From the NCBI GenBank assembly GCA_004026145.2, contig CP034991.1, positions 1,892,134-1,956,133 of the forward strand: a DNA stretch of 64,000 nt. The letters run 5' to 3'. This document shows, piece after piece, positions 1 through 12,300 of the stretch. The position numbers and the translations under genes were made by a program. This stretch comes from Takifugu bimaculatus. Its lineage: Eukaryota > Chordata > Actinopteri > Tetraodontiformes > Tetraodontidae. The notes under the pieces were generated by a model. That model made no database searches. It saw nothing but the letters and a program-made list of their open reading frames with translations, and had not been told where the DNA came from. Numbering within the stretch: the first letter of the stretch is position 1; each line of letters opens with the position of its first letter.

Positions 1-249
1 GCTGCTTTCAATACGTTTCCCGCAGGCTTCCACAGTGAGGAGGAAAGCTGGTATTCGTCTTTTTTCCCCTTTTCTATACTCGCTCTCTAAACACCTTAGT
101 AGAGCAAAGTGGTCCGAACCGGTTGCTATCTGCGATGTCCACCGCTGCAAACCAAGTGTTTGTGTATCAGCTAAAGTTACTGTTTCTGTCTTCTCTTTCC
201 TAACTCCTCTGCTCCCGCTGCTGCTGCTGCTGCTGCAAACTTGGCAAAG
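1..249 (+). other. adamts3: adamts3 intron, 3' part, with acceptor
   Basis: Non-coding sequence leading into the first visible adamts3 exon. A pyrimidine-rich tract at about 179-216 is followed by a (GCT)n run (217-236) and the acceptor AG at 248-249. I looked for the preceding exon (cysteine-rich domain, with its Cys-Gly-Val-Cys-Gly-Gly-type motif) and did not find it, so it lies left of the window. Confidence 0.7.
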
Positions 250-3200
250 GTTACCTTAAGATGTTTTATATTCCTCCTGGAGCTAGACATGTGGTCATCC
301 AAGAACACGAGGCCTCCCCTCAAATTCTTGGTAAGTGTGAGTTCGCGACACAAAGACACGCATGTCCGGTGAACTGAGAACGAATGGGTCCAGGAATGAT
401 GCGCCTGGAGGAGAACAGTGTTCGCTCGTGGCTGCAGGGTCAGCAGGGCCGCCCTTGAATTACTGATTGCGTAGAAGTGAAGCAGATTCAGCTTTACTAA
501 TGAGCTTCGTCTTCTGACGTGCTCACAGGAGCGTCAGATTTTAATGGTCGTTCCTCACACATCTCACCCCAGATAGTTCAACATCTTTGAATCCTAAAAC
601 GTCCGTCCTCATAACGGGCCCATTAGCATCAACTTTAACATGGGATCATTGTTTTCCAGACTCTCTTGGGCCCATTAAGGCCTTATACCTGTGCAGGGTG
701 ACGTGCACGTAAACCTGAATGCATGTGCACATCTGACCAGTGGAGACATTCTCCCTGAGGTAGTGATCTGGATGCTCCAAAGAGGATTACTTGTTGAGTG
801 TGAAAAATTCAATAAGATTTGAAAGGTTTTAAAGGTTAAAGATAAAACTTTTAATGGTTTCCGTGAGCTATGAGGACCACAACCACAGTAATCCAGTCGA
901 TAAACACCAAGTCCTCTGGCTGAGAGACTCTGGCTCGTGTACAATGCCGGTTATAAATTTATCAGGAACCTCTCTTAAGGCAGGGTCAGTCCCATTTTCT
1001 CTTCTTTTTTTCAAGCCAGCTGTAAAGGAGCATTTCCAATTACCCTCGCATCCACCAAAGTCATGATCCTTGATTTCACAGTTTGTGTGAACATATCTGA
1101 CTGGACAGTGGGCGCCGTGTTAATGCCTCTTTTAATCCACCACAATCAGCACTCACTGAACTGCACTTTACCCAGTATCACCGCTGGGATCAGTCTGCCC
1201 CCCCACCACCACCACTGAATGGTATGTAAATGCAGATTGCATTCTGCTTTTTGCTAACAGCACATTTTTTTACCATCGCCATGGCGCTCATGTGACAGCC
1301 GGTGCCTGTTCAACTGTTAGCAAAGTAACTCCAAAAGCTATGAACGGCTCGAAATGAACATTTCTAGAAGCAACGGGCCAACAAACACATTTTGGTGCTG
1401 TTTCAGATTATGATGTTACTTTGACCAACGCCCCCCCGGCTCTGATCAAAAGCCACCTGTTCTGTAATGGTTCTGCTTGGCAGGGGTCTTCCCTGTCCGA
1501 GTGCTTTTTGTTCTACTTTATTTTTGTCTGTGAATGCTGCTGCCAGACTGTGCACGTGCGCACCGCTGTGCACGTCAGCAGCCTTTACTTCAGAGCTGAT
1601 GCAAAAACCCACACGTTCAGGGAGATGCCTGCATTTTTGCCTGATTTTTTTTCCAGGCGAGTGAGATTGGAGGACGGATGAAGCTGAAGAGCGGGCTAAG
1701 GGAGCGCCTCTATAGCATCATCTTAAAACAAGTCTGTTTACGTCTGCTGAGAACCGGGCTGTGCTTGATGGAACGGTTTCAGCATTCAACGCAAAGCATC
1801 TTGTCACGCCGTAATTGCCTTTCTTGACAAGAATTATTCTTGCGGCCTTTGGAAAACAGCATCCCTCTCGCCGTGGCTTGTTTGTCAGTGGAACGGCGTG
1901 TGCTGAATGTTTGTCTCCCGCCTTCACCTCTCAAGTCGTCCAGTCGAGTGTCGTCCCAGAAAAGCCCGCTCAATAATCACAGCTGCACAAAAAGTCTTAT
2001 TTTGGTTGCATTGTAAACCTCAGGCATCAAAACAATATCAAACAAAATTGCGAGACCTAAATACAACACTGCAACAGGAAGTTGTTGTTTTATCCTCATT
2101 TCCTCCCGATCCTCCAGTGTATAGACAAAGCAGTGTGTGCCACATCCCCAGCTGCCAGACAACCAAAAAGCAAATATAATCCAAAGTGTTGTGTTGCTGC
2201 TGGCTTGCATGCATGATGTATTCCACCCCAAAATCAGAGAATAGCCCTGGGATGAGCTCCCCCGAGGGGCTACAGGCGCTGAGGAGCTGGAGGAGAAGCA
2301 AAGAGAGTGTGGTTTTAATGCTCAGTGGCAGTGCTGTGTCATTTTAAAGACTCCCAAACAGTCGCTCTGGCTACACCGGTTGTAGATCTACTTTTGGGGG
2401 GAGCAGCAGCGTCCCTCATCAGGACAGACACACGTCATAGAGCTCCAGGGCCTCCCGTTCTCATCCTCCAGCGCCATGTTCAGGAAGTCACAGATGAAGC
2501 ATTTTTAGCATTGTTAGCCAACAACACTATTTACTTGCAGCTAAGGAAGATTTAACATCTTTGAGAAGTGTTGCGTTTAAATGTAACTGTTCTCGGACAA
2601 GAGGAATGCAGACTTTCTAAGTTTAGGCGTTCTTAAAAGCCTGTTGGCACAAATTTATTAGTTTCAAATTAATTTTGCTTTTTAATTAAACAAGAGGCTG
2701 TCAAGACCCCCAACCCATATAAAATAAAGACCTTGGTGTAATCCCCACATGTCTCATGGCAACATATTTCAAGGAATAATTCTTCATTGGAAGTTTTGTT
2801 CCTTCTATTTTTAAATTAAGTTAAAGTAAATTGAGTTCAGTTTTCTTAATTACTAAACCTCAATCACTGATTACAGCCATCAAGAACCAGGCGACAGGAC
2901 ATTACATTCTCAACGGGAAAGGAGAGGAGCTCAAATCCAGGAGCTTCATTGACTTGGGTGTGGAGTGGCATTACATCATGGACAGGGACGTGGAGACGCT
3001 GCACACAGACGGACCTCTGCACGACCCCGTGGTCGTTCTGGTAACATTACCTCCTTTTTACCACGAAAGTTTCACTTTAAAATATGCCCTCCCCCAAAAA
3101 AGCAGCTCTAGTGAAGTTCCGCATGATGCTACAGGTTGTTAAATTCCTGACAAACTCTGGCTTCAAGGTTTTTTTCTATCTGAAAGTTTTATATCAACGC

Positions 3201-6200
3201 TAAAATAATGCTAATGGACACAAACTCACTCAGAGCAGTCATTTTGAAATATAGGAATAAAATAAGATCCTTCTCAGCATATGGATAAAGTAAAAATTAG
3301 GTTAGCTTTCATATTCTTATTACAGGGAATGTTCCAGCCAATGTTCATGCTATTCATGTGGGCTTTGAATGTTCAACAGCAATAATTTGCAGGGACAAGG
3401 TCGTTTAATCTGCCAGCAGTGCTCGTATCAACCTTATTTTAAAGGCAGGAAAAAGGCTCCACCGCTTATACGTTTTCACCTCTGTGCCATCGATAATTGG
3501 TCAGCTGAACTGTTCTCCCATAACCTCCGATCGGGATCAGAGCAGAGAGCTTCAAACCTGCTGAAAAGTTGGATGACTTGTCCAGAAATGTCCTAATTGG
3601 CCTTAACAATAACAAAGTACCGCGTGTTTTACCTTGATCCCCACAGGGGGGGTCAGTCCAGCAGAGGAGACAAAAAGATGGCAGAAGTTCAACTCTGCTG
3701 CCACTTTCATAGTTTCTTTTAATTCCACGACAGAACGATTAAAAGATCTCACAGATGCTCAATGCTGAGGAAGTATCTGTGAAAATCCCATATCTTATCC
3801 AGGCTGCTTTAGCAGTTACCTAATCCAAGTAATCTCTGTTGCATCCTTAATCCCTCAATCCAAGCCAGCACCTGTTGTTCACATTCTCCATTTGAGGCCC
3901 TCTGAGGCCGGATTATGTCCTGGCTGGGCTTTGGGAAGTATAGAGGAGAGATTAAATCAAGGGGAAGATGCAACATTTATTTATCATGCATAAAGAGTTC
4001 CCGCGCTAATAAATGTCTCTTGAGCCTGAATAGACTTTGTTTATTTGTGCTAATTTACATTTAAAACTATGCCATTGAAATGGAGGTGGGAAGCGCTTCA
4101 GTGATGTATTTTGTAATTGGCAGATTATTCCGAAGGACAATGAAACGCGGACCACTTTGATGTACAAGTACATCATTCATGAAGATTCGGTGCCCGTCAA
4201 CAACAACAACGTCATCCAGGAGGACACGTATGAGTGGGCCCTGAAGAGCTGGTCCCCGTGTTCCAAACCCTGCGCCGGAGGTAACAATCGTCACATTGGA
4301 GAAGAAAGGCGGGAAATCTTTTCTTTTCCTTTTTTCAGCTTTGCATAATGCTTTAATGTGAGGATTATTGGCATGCTAGCCCTGATAAATGGAGCTTTTA
4401 GTTATTTCACCTTATTAATCTAAACCTCTGCTCATTTAATACGAGATTTTACTACTTTTGAAAGATTGAGGCATGCTGAATATTTAATTACACATTGGGA
4501 AATAGTCAGTATTCCCTTCCCATTTGCTTCGTTGAAGGCTTTCAATACACCAAGTATGGGTGCAGAAAGAAAGGTGACACCAAGATGCTCCACAAAGGCT
4601 ACTGTGATGCCAGCAAGAAGCCCAAACCCATCCGCAGAATGTGTAACCTTCAGGACTGCACACAGCCTCAGTGAGTACTCACGTCCTGGCTCCCCCGGAC
4701 CCCCTGAGGGGGTCTTGTTTGTGACGATGGCACCTAAAAGATTACACCCTTATCAGTATTGTTGTTTTGATGTTTTTCTATAACCTGTTGTCCATGTAGT
4801 CTTCATTAACGCCTAATGAAAGGATTATCGATTAATGTTGTTCTTTATCCACTCTCAAGAATTAAATATGGTACACGCAGATGTGTTATAAAGTAGGCCG
4901 GCATATGAATCACTGTGCGCTTGTGCTCTTAGCAGTGGGATATTGTGTTTTTTGGGGCTTGATTCATTGATTGACAGTTTAAAATGACGAACTAATGAGG
5001 CTTTAAAAGGAAATGGAGGAAAGAAGACTGATGAATAGATTTATGTAATAATTTGAGTCCTTTAGTGAACAGTTAAGGGATTGAAGTGTTTTGCATTTGG
5101 ACTTTCCACCATTTATCAAGCACAAAGAAGACGGTTTTGCACGACAGGATTAAGATGTGCACTTCCTATTGTTTCTGTAGGGTCAAGTACTGCACTTTTC
5201 TCACTGTCGATAGAATTTTAATGAGCTTCTCCTCCATGTGGCCTTTAAGAACTGACAGGAAAATGTTCAACTGAGCCAAAAATAGCATGTACTTTTAAAG
5301 AAGTTTGATGATTTCAGCCATCTGCAGTAATTACTTGTATTTAGTATGCATCCATTGTCAACCATATGTCGATTAAGACAAGAATGAAATGAAACACTTG
5401 GATTTTCTCTTTTAACGGCTTCTAATTTGAGCAGCTCTGTCTGCTGTCCAGGGCTTTTGGCTCATCCTCAGCTCAGGTTTTACATAGACGAGGCCTGAAT
5501 TTGAACAGGAAGCAAAACGCGTCGTGTCAGAGACACGTTCAAAGAAGTGTTTTTTTACTGTCTTATTACATCAGCAGGCCAACGGTGTTAAGTATAAATT
5601 TGGTGTTGCTGAAGTGAAGACGAAGAAGCAAAAGATCAGCCGGAGGGGGTTCAGAAGGGAAGCATCTGTAATCTGACTAATGGATGACACGTTGGAGCCT
5701 GACTCTTTAAAAAGCCCAAATCCTCCTTTGGAACCTCTCAGCCTCACAAGGCATCCTCTGAAGGCTTTAACTGACGTTAGAACTCACAGATGATGCACCA
5801 CAATGTTCTAAAGACCCCCGCTGAGTACACTTCCAGTGTTTACCCAGCAGCCGTTCGCTTTAAATCCACAGCAACGAGAAACACAAAAGACCCGAAGCGG
5901 GTGAGATACGTTGCCACCTTCCATTTCGAATGCTCAGAGAGATGTGTTTCTGTCCTCCGTTCTGGTCTGTGCCCGAGCCCACGCTTTCAACCAATAAGTC
6001 TTTAAGAATATTCTCTTGATAGTAAATAATCACCAGACACAGTCCACTGGTTGTGGGGTGCCGCCACAAAGCTAACAGCATGGAACATTTGCTGCTCTAT
6101 GTTCTTTACCGCTATGTCTCATTCAGCATAATACCCCCAGTAATTGCAGTATTGTGTGTAGTTTTATTACAAAGAACCCCAAGTTAAATGCCATTAAACT

Positions 6201-8613
6201 CAGATAAATGTAACACTCTCAGCCAGCATATATATATATAAATATATATATATAAATATATATTGCTGTTTTATTCCTCTGCACTTCAGTTACTGCTTTT
6301 GTTGGCAAACTCCAGGTAATTATTGGAGACCTCTTCTCACAATGAGGGTAAAAACTCTTAGTTTTAACACAAATGTCTTGATATAAATCAACTTCATGGT
6401 ATGTTCCAAGTACATATGTGAGTAGGAGCAACAATTATTTAAAAGTGCAGTATTAAAAACTAATGAGGCCATGGTGAAAGGCGTGTCTCCCCAGATATTA
6501 AAGGTCCAGAGTCGAACACGATTGGCTGCTCTGTGTCACGTGCTGAGTCAAAGTGTCGTGGCGCCGGCGCTCTTATCAAAAACTGGATCGATGTGGCACC
6601 AGTCACCTGCTGTAATCCTAATCAATAATAATGATCTGGATCATTATGAAACTGGACCACGAGTCATCTTCTCTGGGATACGTGACTGGAGAGTGCAGGC
6701 TGAGGGATGACGCTGTTTTATAGAAAATAATCCCACAGTGTGGCTCTGGAGGGCTCCTCTGGTTCCTGACGGATCATCGGGTCGTTTAACCTCGAGAGTT
6801 GTGACGACGCCGTTTCAAAACTGACTTAATGTCTGACTTCGAGGACTAAAGAGCTTTTTGTTTCTCTTTTATGTCTGATGGGTTAAATCTTAATCCTACG
6901 CTGTATCCTCGGTAATCTCCTCGCTTTGATGCATCTAGGTGGATCACAGACGAGTGGGAGAACTGCCCCAGATCCTGCGGCAGCTTGGGCTTTCAGATCC
7001 GGATCGTTCGCTGCGTGCAGTTCCTGCACGACGGCACCAACCGCTCGGTCCACAGCAAATACTGCAGCGGCGAGAAGCCAGAGAGCCGGCGGCCCTGCAA
7101 CCGAGTGCCGTGTCCAGCCCAGTGGAGGACGGGGGCGTGGTCAGAGGTCCGGTAGAGAACGCCGACTGATGGCCACATTTCTCCACCTTCCCATCAGATC
7201 TGTCATTCAAATATCAGATTTTGAGATGTGACAGCGGCTTCTAACAGTCACAAAGCAACGTTCATGGGTTTCCCCTCCTAATTAGATTAGATCGCTGATT
7301 GGTCAGAAAAGAGGAATCTATCGAATCTTTGCTGCTGATTGATGACGTTGGTCAGGATTTCTGAGAGGGGACCAACTCTGGCTGAAGTTATATTTTAAAT
7401 GAAGACCTTTTTCCTGGTCTTGTTATTCCGTTCCTGAATAAATAGATTCCAGGCAAATTGTCTCGCTGGCATTTTCATCTGGTCACATTCAGAGTTTGTC
7501 CGGCAAAAATGGAAATCATGGCTCATAGCAGACATGCAGTTTATGACGTAGAAAAATCATTCACTAATCTATTTTGGGCCAGATACATAATTCCATTAAT
7601 GTGGTCCTCTTTTGCTGCCCCCCCCCCCCAATTTGTAGCGTAATAGCTTCTTTTTTGAAGCATAGCGTTCACGTAGCTAATGAGGCTCAACATGTCACTC
7701 TGTCACTCTTTTTTGTGGGGCTGATTTGCTTGTTTGCGCCCTTCCCCAGTGCTCTGTGACCTGTGGCGAGGGGGTGGAGCGGCGTCTGGTCACGTGCCGG
7801 ATCGGGGATCAGTGTAGCAGAGAAAAGCCTGAAGCTGTGAGACCGTGCCGACTGGGACCCTGCCATGGTGAGCACGAGAAATGAAAATTAAAAAACCCAC
7901 CAGGGTGGAAATCAGCAGAGCCCCTGGGGTCGACTGACAAGGCCGGGCAGAAAAGCCCTTCAGAAACTCCACAGTATGGTTTTGGCTCCTCTGAACTGTG
8001 AAGATCAGTCCTGTTGGTTTGGTCCCAGGCTGCTGTTACCCGAATTATTCTCCTCTCCAGCTTTCTTTCTCAGTCTTTTTCATTGGTTTCTGAAGCCGCC
8101 TTTCATCACTTTTCAGCATCACTTCATCACTGTTTGCTTTGACTTCCAGATGAACCCTGCTACGGAGACAAATCCATCTTCTGTCAGATGGAGGTTCTGG
8201 CTCGGTACTGCTCCATTCCAGGATACAACAAACTCTGCTGCGACTCCTGCAGCCGGCGGAGCGGCACGCTCTCGATGTTCGCAGAGGCGGCCGAGACGGA
8301 GGAAGACCTTCGCTTCGGATCAGCCTCCCAGCTCCTTGAGACGTTGACGGCCTCGGTAGAGACCAACGGGACTCGGGGAGGTAAACAAGGCAAAGGCAAC
8401 GCCCTAAAGCCTGCCAGCACCCCGGCGCCGCTTAAGAAGACCCCGGCGAAGAACACAGCAGCGCCGCGGCGGGTGCCACGACACACAAACACGGCCGCAA
8501 GGAAGCTGCCGGCTACGACCTCATCACCGCTGGTAAATCCTAACCAAGGTCAAGGGTCAAGCGGCCCGACAGATCGTCTGCCGCTCACAGCGGAAGCACA
8601 AGTGGAGAGATGA
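250..8613 (+). CDS. adamts3: ADAMTS3, C-terminal half (seven exons, 5' partial)
   Basis: Secreted metalloprotease of the procollagen N-proteinase group (ADAMTS2/3/14). In vertebrates ADAMTS3 also works with CCBE1 to activate VEGF-C in lymphatic development. Exons read 250-330, 2877-3040, 4124-4280, 4538-4670, 6939-7146, 7750-7867 and 8150-8613 (stop TGA). All splice phases agree and give about 441 residues. Exons 1-3 encode the end of the spacer (motifs IPPGARHVVIQE, IKNQATGHYILNGKG, FIDLGVEW, YKYIIHEDSVP). Exons 3-4 hold one thrombospondin repeat (WALKSWSPCSKPC), exon 5 the next (WITDEWENCPRSCG), and exons 5-6 the last (WRTGAWSECSVTCGEG). The last exon holds the PLAC domain (GDKSIFCQMEVLARYCSIPG, then YNKLCCDSC). 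It ends in a basic, low-complexity tail rich in K, R, P, T and A that I cannot align to the mammalian tail. The catalytic domain lies outside the window. ADAMTS3 is preferred over ADAMTS2/14 because of spacer wording and the npffr2 neighbour. The donor after 7146 (gtccgg) is weak. Confidence 0.95.
331..2876 (+). other. adamts3: adamts3 intron
   Basis: Intron of 2.5 kb with a strong donor (gtaagt at 331) and an acceptor TTACAG at 2871-2876. I see no other coding exon, RNA gene or clear transposon in it. Confidence 0.75.
4671..6938 (+). other. adamts3: adamts3 intron with (TA)n repeat
   Basis: Intron of 2.3 kb with donor gtgagt at 4671 and acceptor ATCTAG ending at 6938. It contains an alternating TA tract with AA interruptions at about 6228-6264. 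Nothing else recognisable was found. Confidence 0.75.
6228..6264. repeat. (TA)n microsatellite
   Basis: Interrupted TA dinucleotide run inside an adamts3 intron. Confidence 0.9.
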
Positions 8614-11316
8614 AGGAAGCGTTCTTCCTCTTCTTCTGGACTCTTAATGTACAGTTGATGCAACTTCAGCCCGAGTCTCCTCACACCAAAAACACCAGAG
8701 AGAGAAAAGTGCTGGCTCACTTTTTGGTTCAGTTTCCCTTGAATTTTGCCTTTGCTGACTTTCATACTTTATAATGAGTTTTAATTTTAAGGTAAAAGGG
8801 CACATGGTCCAAAGGGAGTTTCTGTTTTAATCCGTGTCTAAGGAAAAGCATAATGAAACCCAGCTACACTTCATTAGCGGTTAATGACTTCCGGGCTACA
8901 AAATAACCTGAGGCGTGTCAAAAATGAAATGAATTAAATTACAAGGCCTATCCATTCAGACACATCGCTATATATTATAAGGAAATGTGTAATTATTTGC
9001 ACATTTTTCCTCTCTGATTGGCATTTTCTCGGCTCTTTCTGTTTAATGAATCGGTCTCCTGGTGACTCCAAGTCAATCACTCCACAGCGAGATAAAAAGA
9101 GTCCTTTGGGGGAATGTGTTTTAAAAACTTGATGAGACAAAAATCTGCTTTTACTTGAATTTTTACAAATTAAGTTTTATTGTTGCCAAAAAAAACAAAA
9201 ACAAAGTGTGCCGTGTGACTCTTGGTGCTCAACTTTACTTGTGGAGAACAAATTCACGTCAAACACGACACGAGCTGGTCACAGAACATTGGGGGGATGG
9301 TTTCAATTCTCCAGATTCGATTTTTTTATATATACATCAGCAATCTCTGTTTATCTGGCATTCACTTTTGACTCTGTGGAATTAAGTATTTATAAAGGGT
9401 GCTGTAAATACCATACATAGAAATATCAGTATTACAATAATAAGCTGAGGACACAATTTAATATTTCTGGTTTTGACTTTTCACCCCAAATCCCTCTGTA
9501 CCAACATCATGTCTTTTTTGTTGTTTTTGTCTACTCTTTTCACCTCATCTCGGCTCCCCTCGATGCTACTGTTTGCATTCTGTTAGCTTTGTCACTGCAG
9601 CTGTGGCTGGAACAGAAACCTTTCATTCTATCATTCTAGTCCTCCCCTTCACCCAGAACTACCTCGGATCAGCCCAAAGGGGCATTCAGTGTTCACCAAG
9701 GCTGTAACACTGTTCACCTCCATCTTAGCATATTGACATCACTTTCAGATGGTTGAAGCTTTATTTTTGACCACTAGGTTGTGGAGTATCTCCCTAGAAC
9801 ATGAGCACCCAAATCCAGTCCTCGAAGGCTGCAGATGAGCCCGGTTTTCTGTCATACCGCGGAGCTTTTTCCTGGAGCCCACCTAAGCGTTTTATGCCTG
9901 GTGTGGGAGAAAACCTGGCTTGTCTGTAACCCTGGAGGAAGAGATTTCAAGATTCAAGATTTACTTTATTCATCCCCAAAGGGAAATTTGGGCACTCCTG
10001 CTCCCAAAAAAGCCCCATTTCATAACAAAGTGCTGCATCAGGTCATTGGCGCTACAGAAGTAAATGACTCATTTGTCTCAAACACTTTTTTCCTCTCTTC
10101 ACCACCTCCTGAGGGAAATTTTGTTCTCTTCAACTCATTCGGCTTAATATTTTGTTATGTCTGCCCCCACCCCCTGCTGTATGGCACTTGAAATCTTACA
10201 TAAAGCTTTTTTGATTCCATCAGAAGCTGACAAGAGCCACGAGCTATTTCTGTGCCGCCACACAGAGACGACGGCTGGCTGCTCATTTTCAGTGGCTTCG
10301 CAGCCAAATGTGGCCTTTCTGATTTTGGAGATACCAATAAGACAATAACAATAATTGTTTGCGGGGCGGAAAAAAAGCTGCATTTGTCCCATCACTGTAT
10401 GTGTCCCTTTAATGGCTTTTGAGGACTGACGAGAAAAAGGCAGTGTGTGTGTATTTCTAAGGATTTCTTCACCACAAGCACCATGCATCTGACTGCAATA
10501 GCAAAGGCACACTTTCATGTTCTCAAGAATTAACCTTCACTCATCACTCTCACTCACACTGTGTGCTACTGTATAGTACATGTATATAGCATTGAGTACA
10601 TAAATATTTATTGAAAGTCGAAGGGTTCTGCTTTGTTTGAACGTTATGTGCAGTTCCGGCTGGTCAGCACATGAAACCCGGTCGTCATCACATCAGCTTT
10701 ATTTTGGGGTTGTTGTTTTTTGTGTGTTTTTTATTTCAGCTGCATCTTCCTAAAATGGACCTCTCCTTTGGAACAAAAACAGAAACAAAAAAAAAAACAG
10801 CGGTAGACTAGAAATGACATTGTTTTTTGCAAACAATTAGATGTAAATATACGTGCTCATTTTTTGAGATGTTGTCAGAAAGCTGTTTTTCACAGCTGTT
10901 TTGTAGAGGTTGTGAACAGAGCTGTTGCATCACAGCCACATGTACTGACCAGACCAATGCTTTATTTTAACCAATAAAACATAACTAGCCTAGCACCAGA
11001 AAAACCAGCAACATTGTTTTTTTTATAGAAGGTTTTTCTGCATCTTCCTCCGCTTCGACGCCGCTGCTAACGGTATTTAGAGGCGGCATTTCAATAAACA
11101 GCCTAGTTATAGACGAGTTGCGTGACAATCCCTGAGCCTCAGACAGCTTTTACTGCTTATTTCTCCACGTTCTGTCGCTACAGCCTCGTGCCAAGCCTGC
11201 GCCGACGTGGCGCGGCCGCTGCCGTCAGACCCTGTTTTGCTTTTTCCTGTAATTTTGTAGATTAACGTGTTCACTACTGATGCTGTCTGTTGTCACGGGG
11301 AGCTGATAGAAATAAA
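8614..11316 (+). other. adamts3: adamts3 3'UTR and poly(A) signals
   Basis: Long non-coding stretch after the TGA. AATAAA hexamers occur at 10973-10978, 11093-11098 and 11311-11316, so the transcript probably ends near 11.0 or 11.33 kb. A U-rich stretch (about 11016-11024) follows the first hexamer. A 2.4-2.7 kb 3'UTR is plausible for this gene. A dispersed-repeat fragment sits at 9944-9991. The exact end needs transcript data. Confidence 0.6.
9944..9991. repeat. Dispersed repeat fragment in adamts3 3'UTR
   Basis: Contains a doubled TTCAAGA followed by a 'TTTACTTTATTCATCCCC' and 'AAAGGGAAATT' type string. I recognise this wording as recurring in fish interspersed repeats. The parent element cannot be named from this fragment. 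Confidence 0.45.
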
Positions 11317-12169
11317 AGATACCAACACAATACCAGGATTTCTTCCCCTCATCTTTGCATTCAGACATTTTTACAGTGCAAAATTAGAGACCGTGAGATA
11401 GTCAAGTATAAACGAGGGATTTATAGATCTTAACAAAGTTTGAGTGTTCACAGACAGTCCCTCAAGTCCTCCTCAACCTCCTGCAGCTTGGACTCAGACA
11501 CCATTGACTCCTGTTGGTGATAAATACTTTCTCAATTTCAGATACAGCGACGCCACCGATGATGTAAAATACCACAGTTCTCACAAAGCTCTTTATATCA
11601 CAGCAGATAACTCTCCAGATTAGAGTGGGGCTGTTTTATGAATGCCATTTAAAAATCCATATCTTACAGCTGCCATCTGTGCGCTGACGCAGACAGGAAG
11701 TCAATCTCGTGTGGAGGAAATGTGAATATTAAAGGAGGGGGAGGCAGATGCATCAGGACACTTCTGCGACGGCTACTGTAAACCCGACACTTTTAGTGGA
11801 CCATTAACACATTATCAGGGTTCCAGGGTGAAATTTAAAGCATGTAATGAGCCAAACAACACCTCGTCTTGAATTGGGGATTGTGCCAGAGTGAGTGCAG
11901 CAGCAGAGAGCGTCTGCGCCAGAACCTTGAGCGCAGGAGAGTGGGCGACGGATTGCCCTGACAGTGAATGAAAATCACACCCTGTCACATTGCTCCATGG
12001 CTTCCTGCATCACTGCCACTGCTTATAATTATGTCCTTGCAGCGAATGTGCATGAATTAAAGAGGGGTTAGTGAGTAAAATGTTTGAAGGGAATTAGGTT
12101 ATTTTTGTGCCATTGGGAAGGCACGGAGTGACGCATCATCCAGCCCAGTTGCCTGCAGATTCATTTCCA

Positions 12170-12300
12170 GATACTCTAAATTGCCCCTTGGTGTGAGTGA
12201 ACGCCGGGTGTGTGTCCCCTGTGACGGGCCTCACACCGGGATAATTCCTACAGCCCCAATTAGAGTGGAGAAGGACGGGGTGAGGAATCCTTTAAATGCA
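12170..12300 (+). repeat. Degraded interspersed repeat remnant
   Basis: Pieces resemble a repeat very common in fish genomes: 'ACTCTAAATTGCCCC', then a TGTGTGAGTGAA-like stretch, 'CCTGTGACGGG' and a 'GGGATAATTCC..CAGCCCC' stretch. It is strongly diverged and lacks the tandem tail. Recognition is from memory of the family's wording, not a search. Confidence 0.45.
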
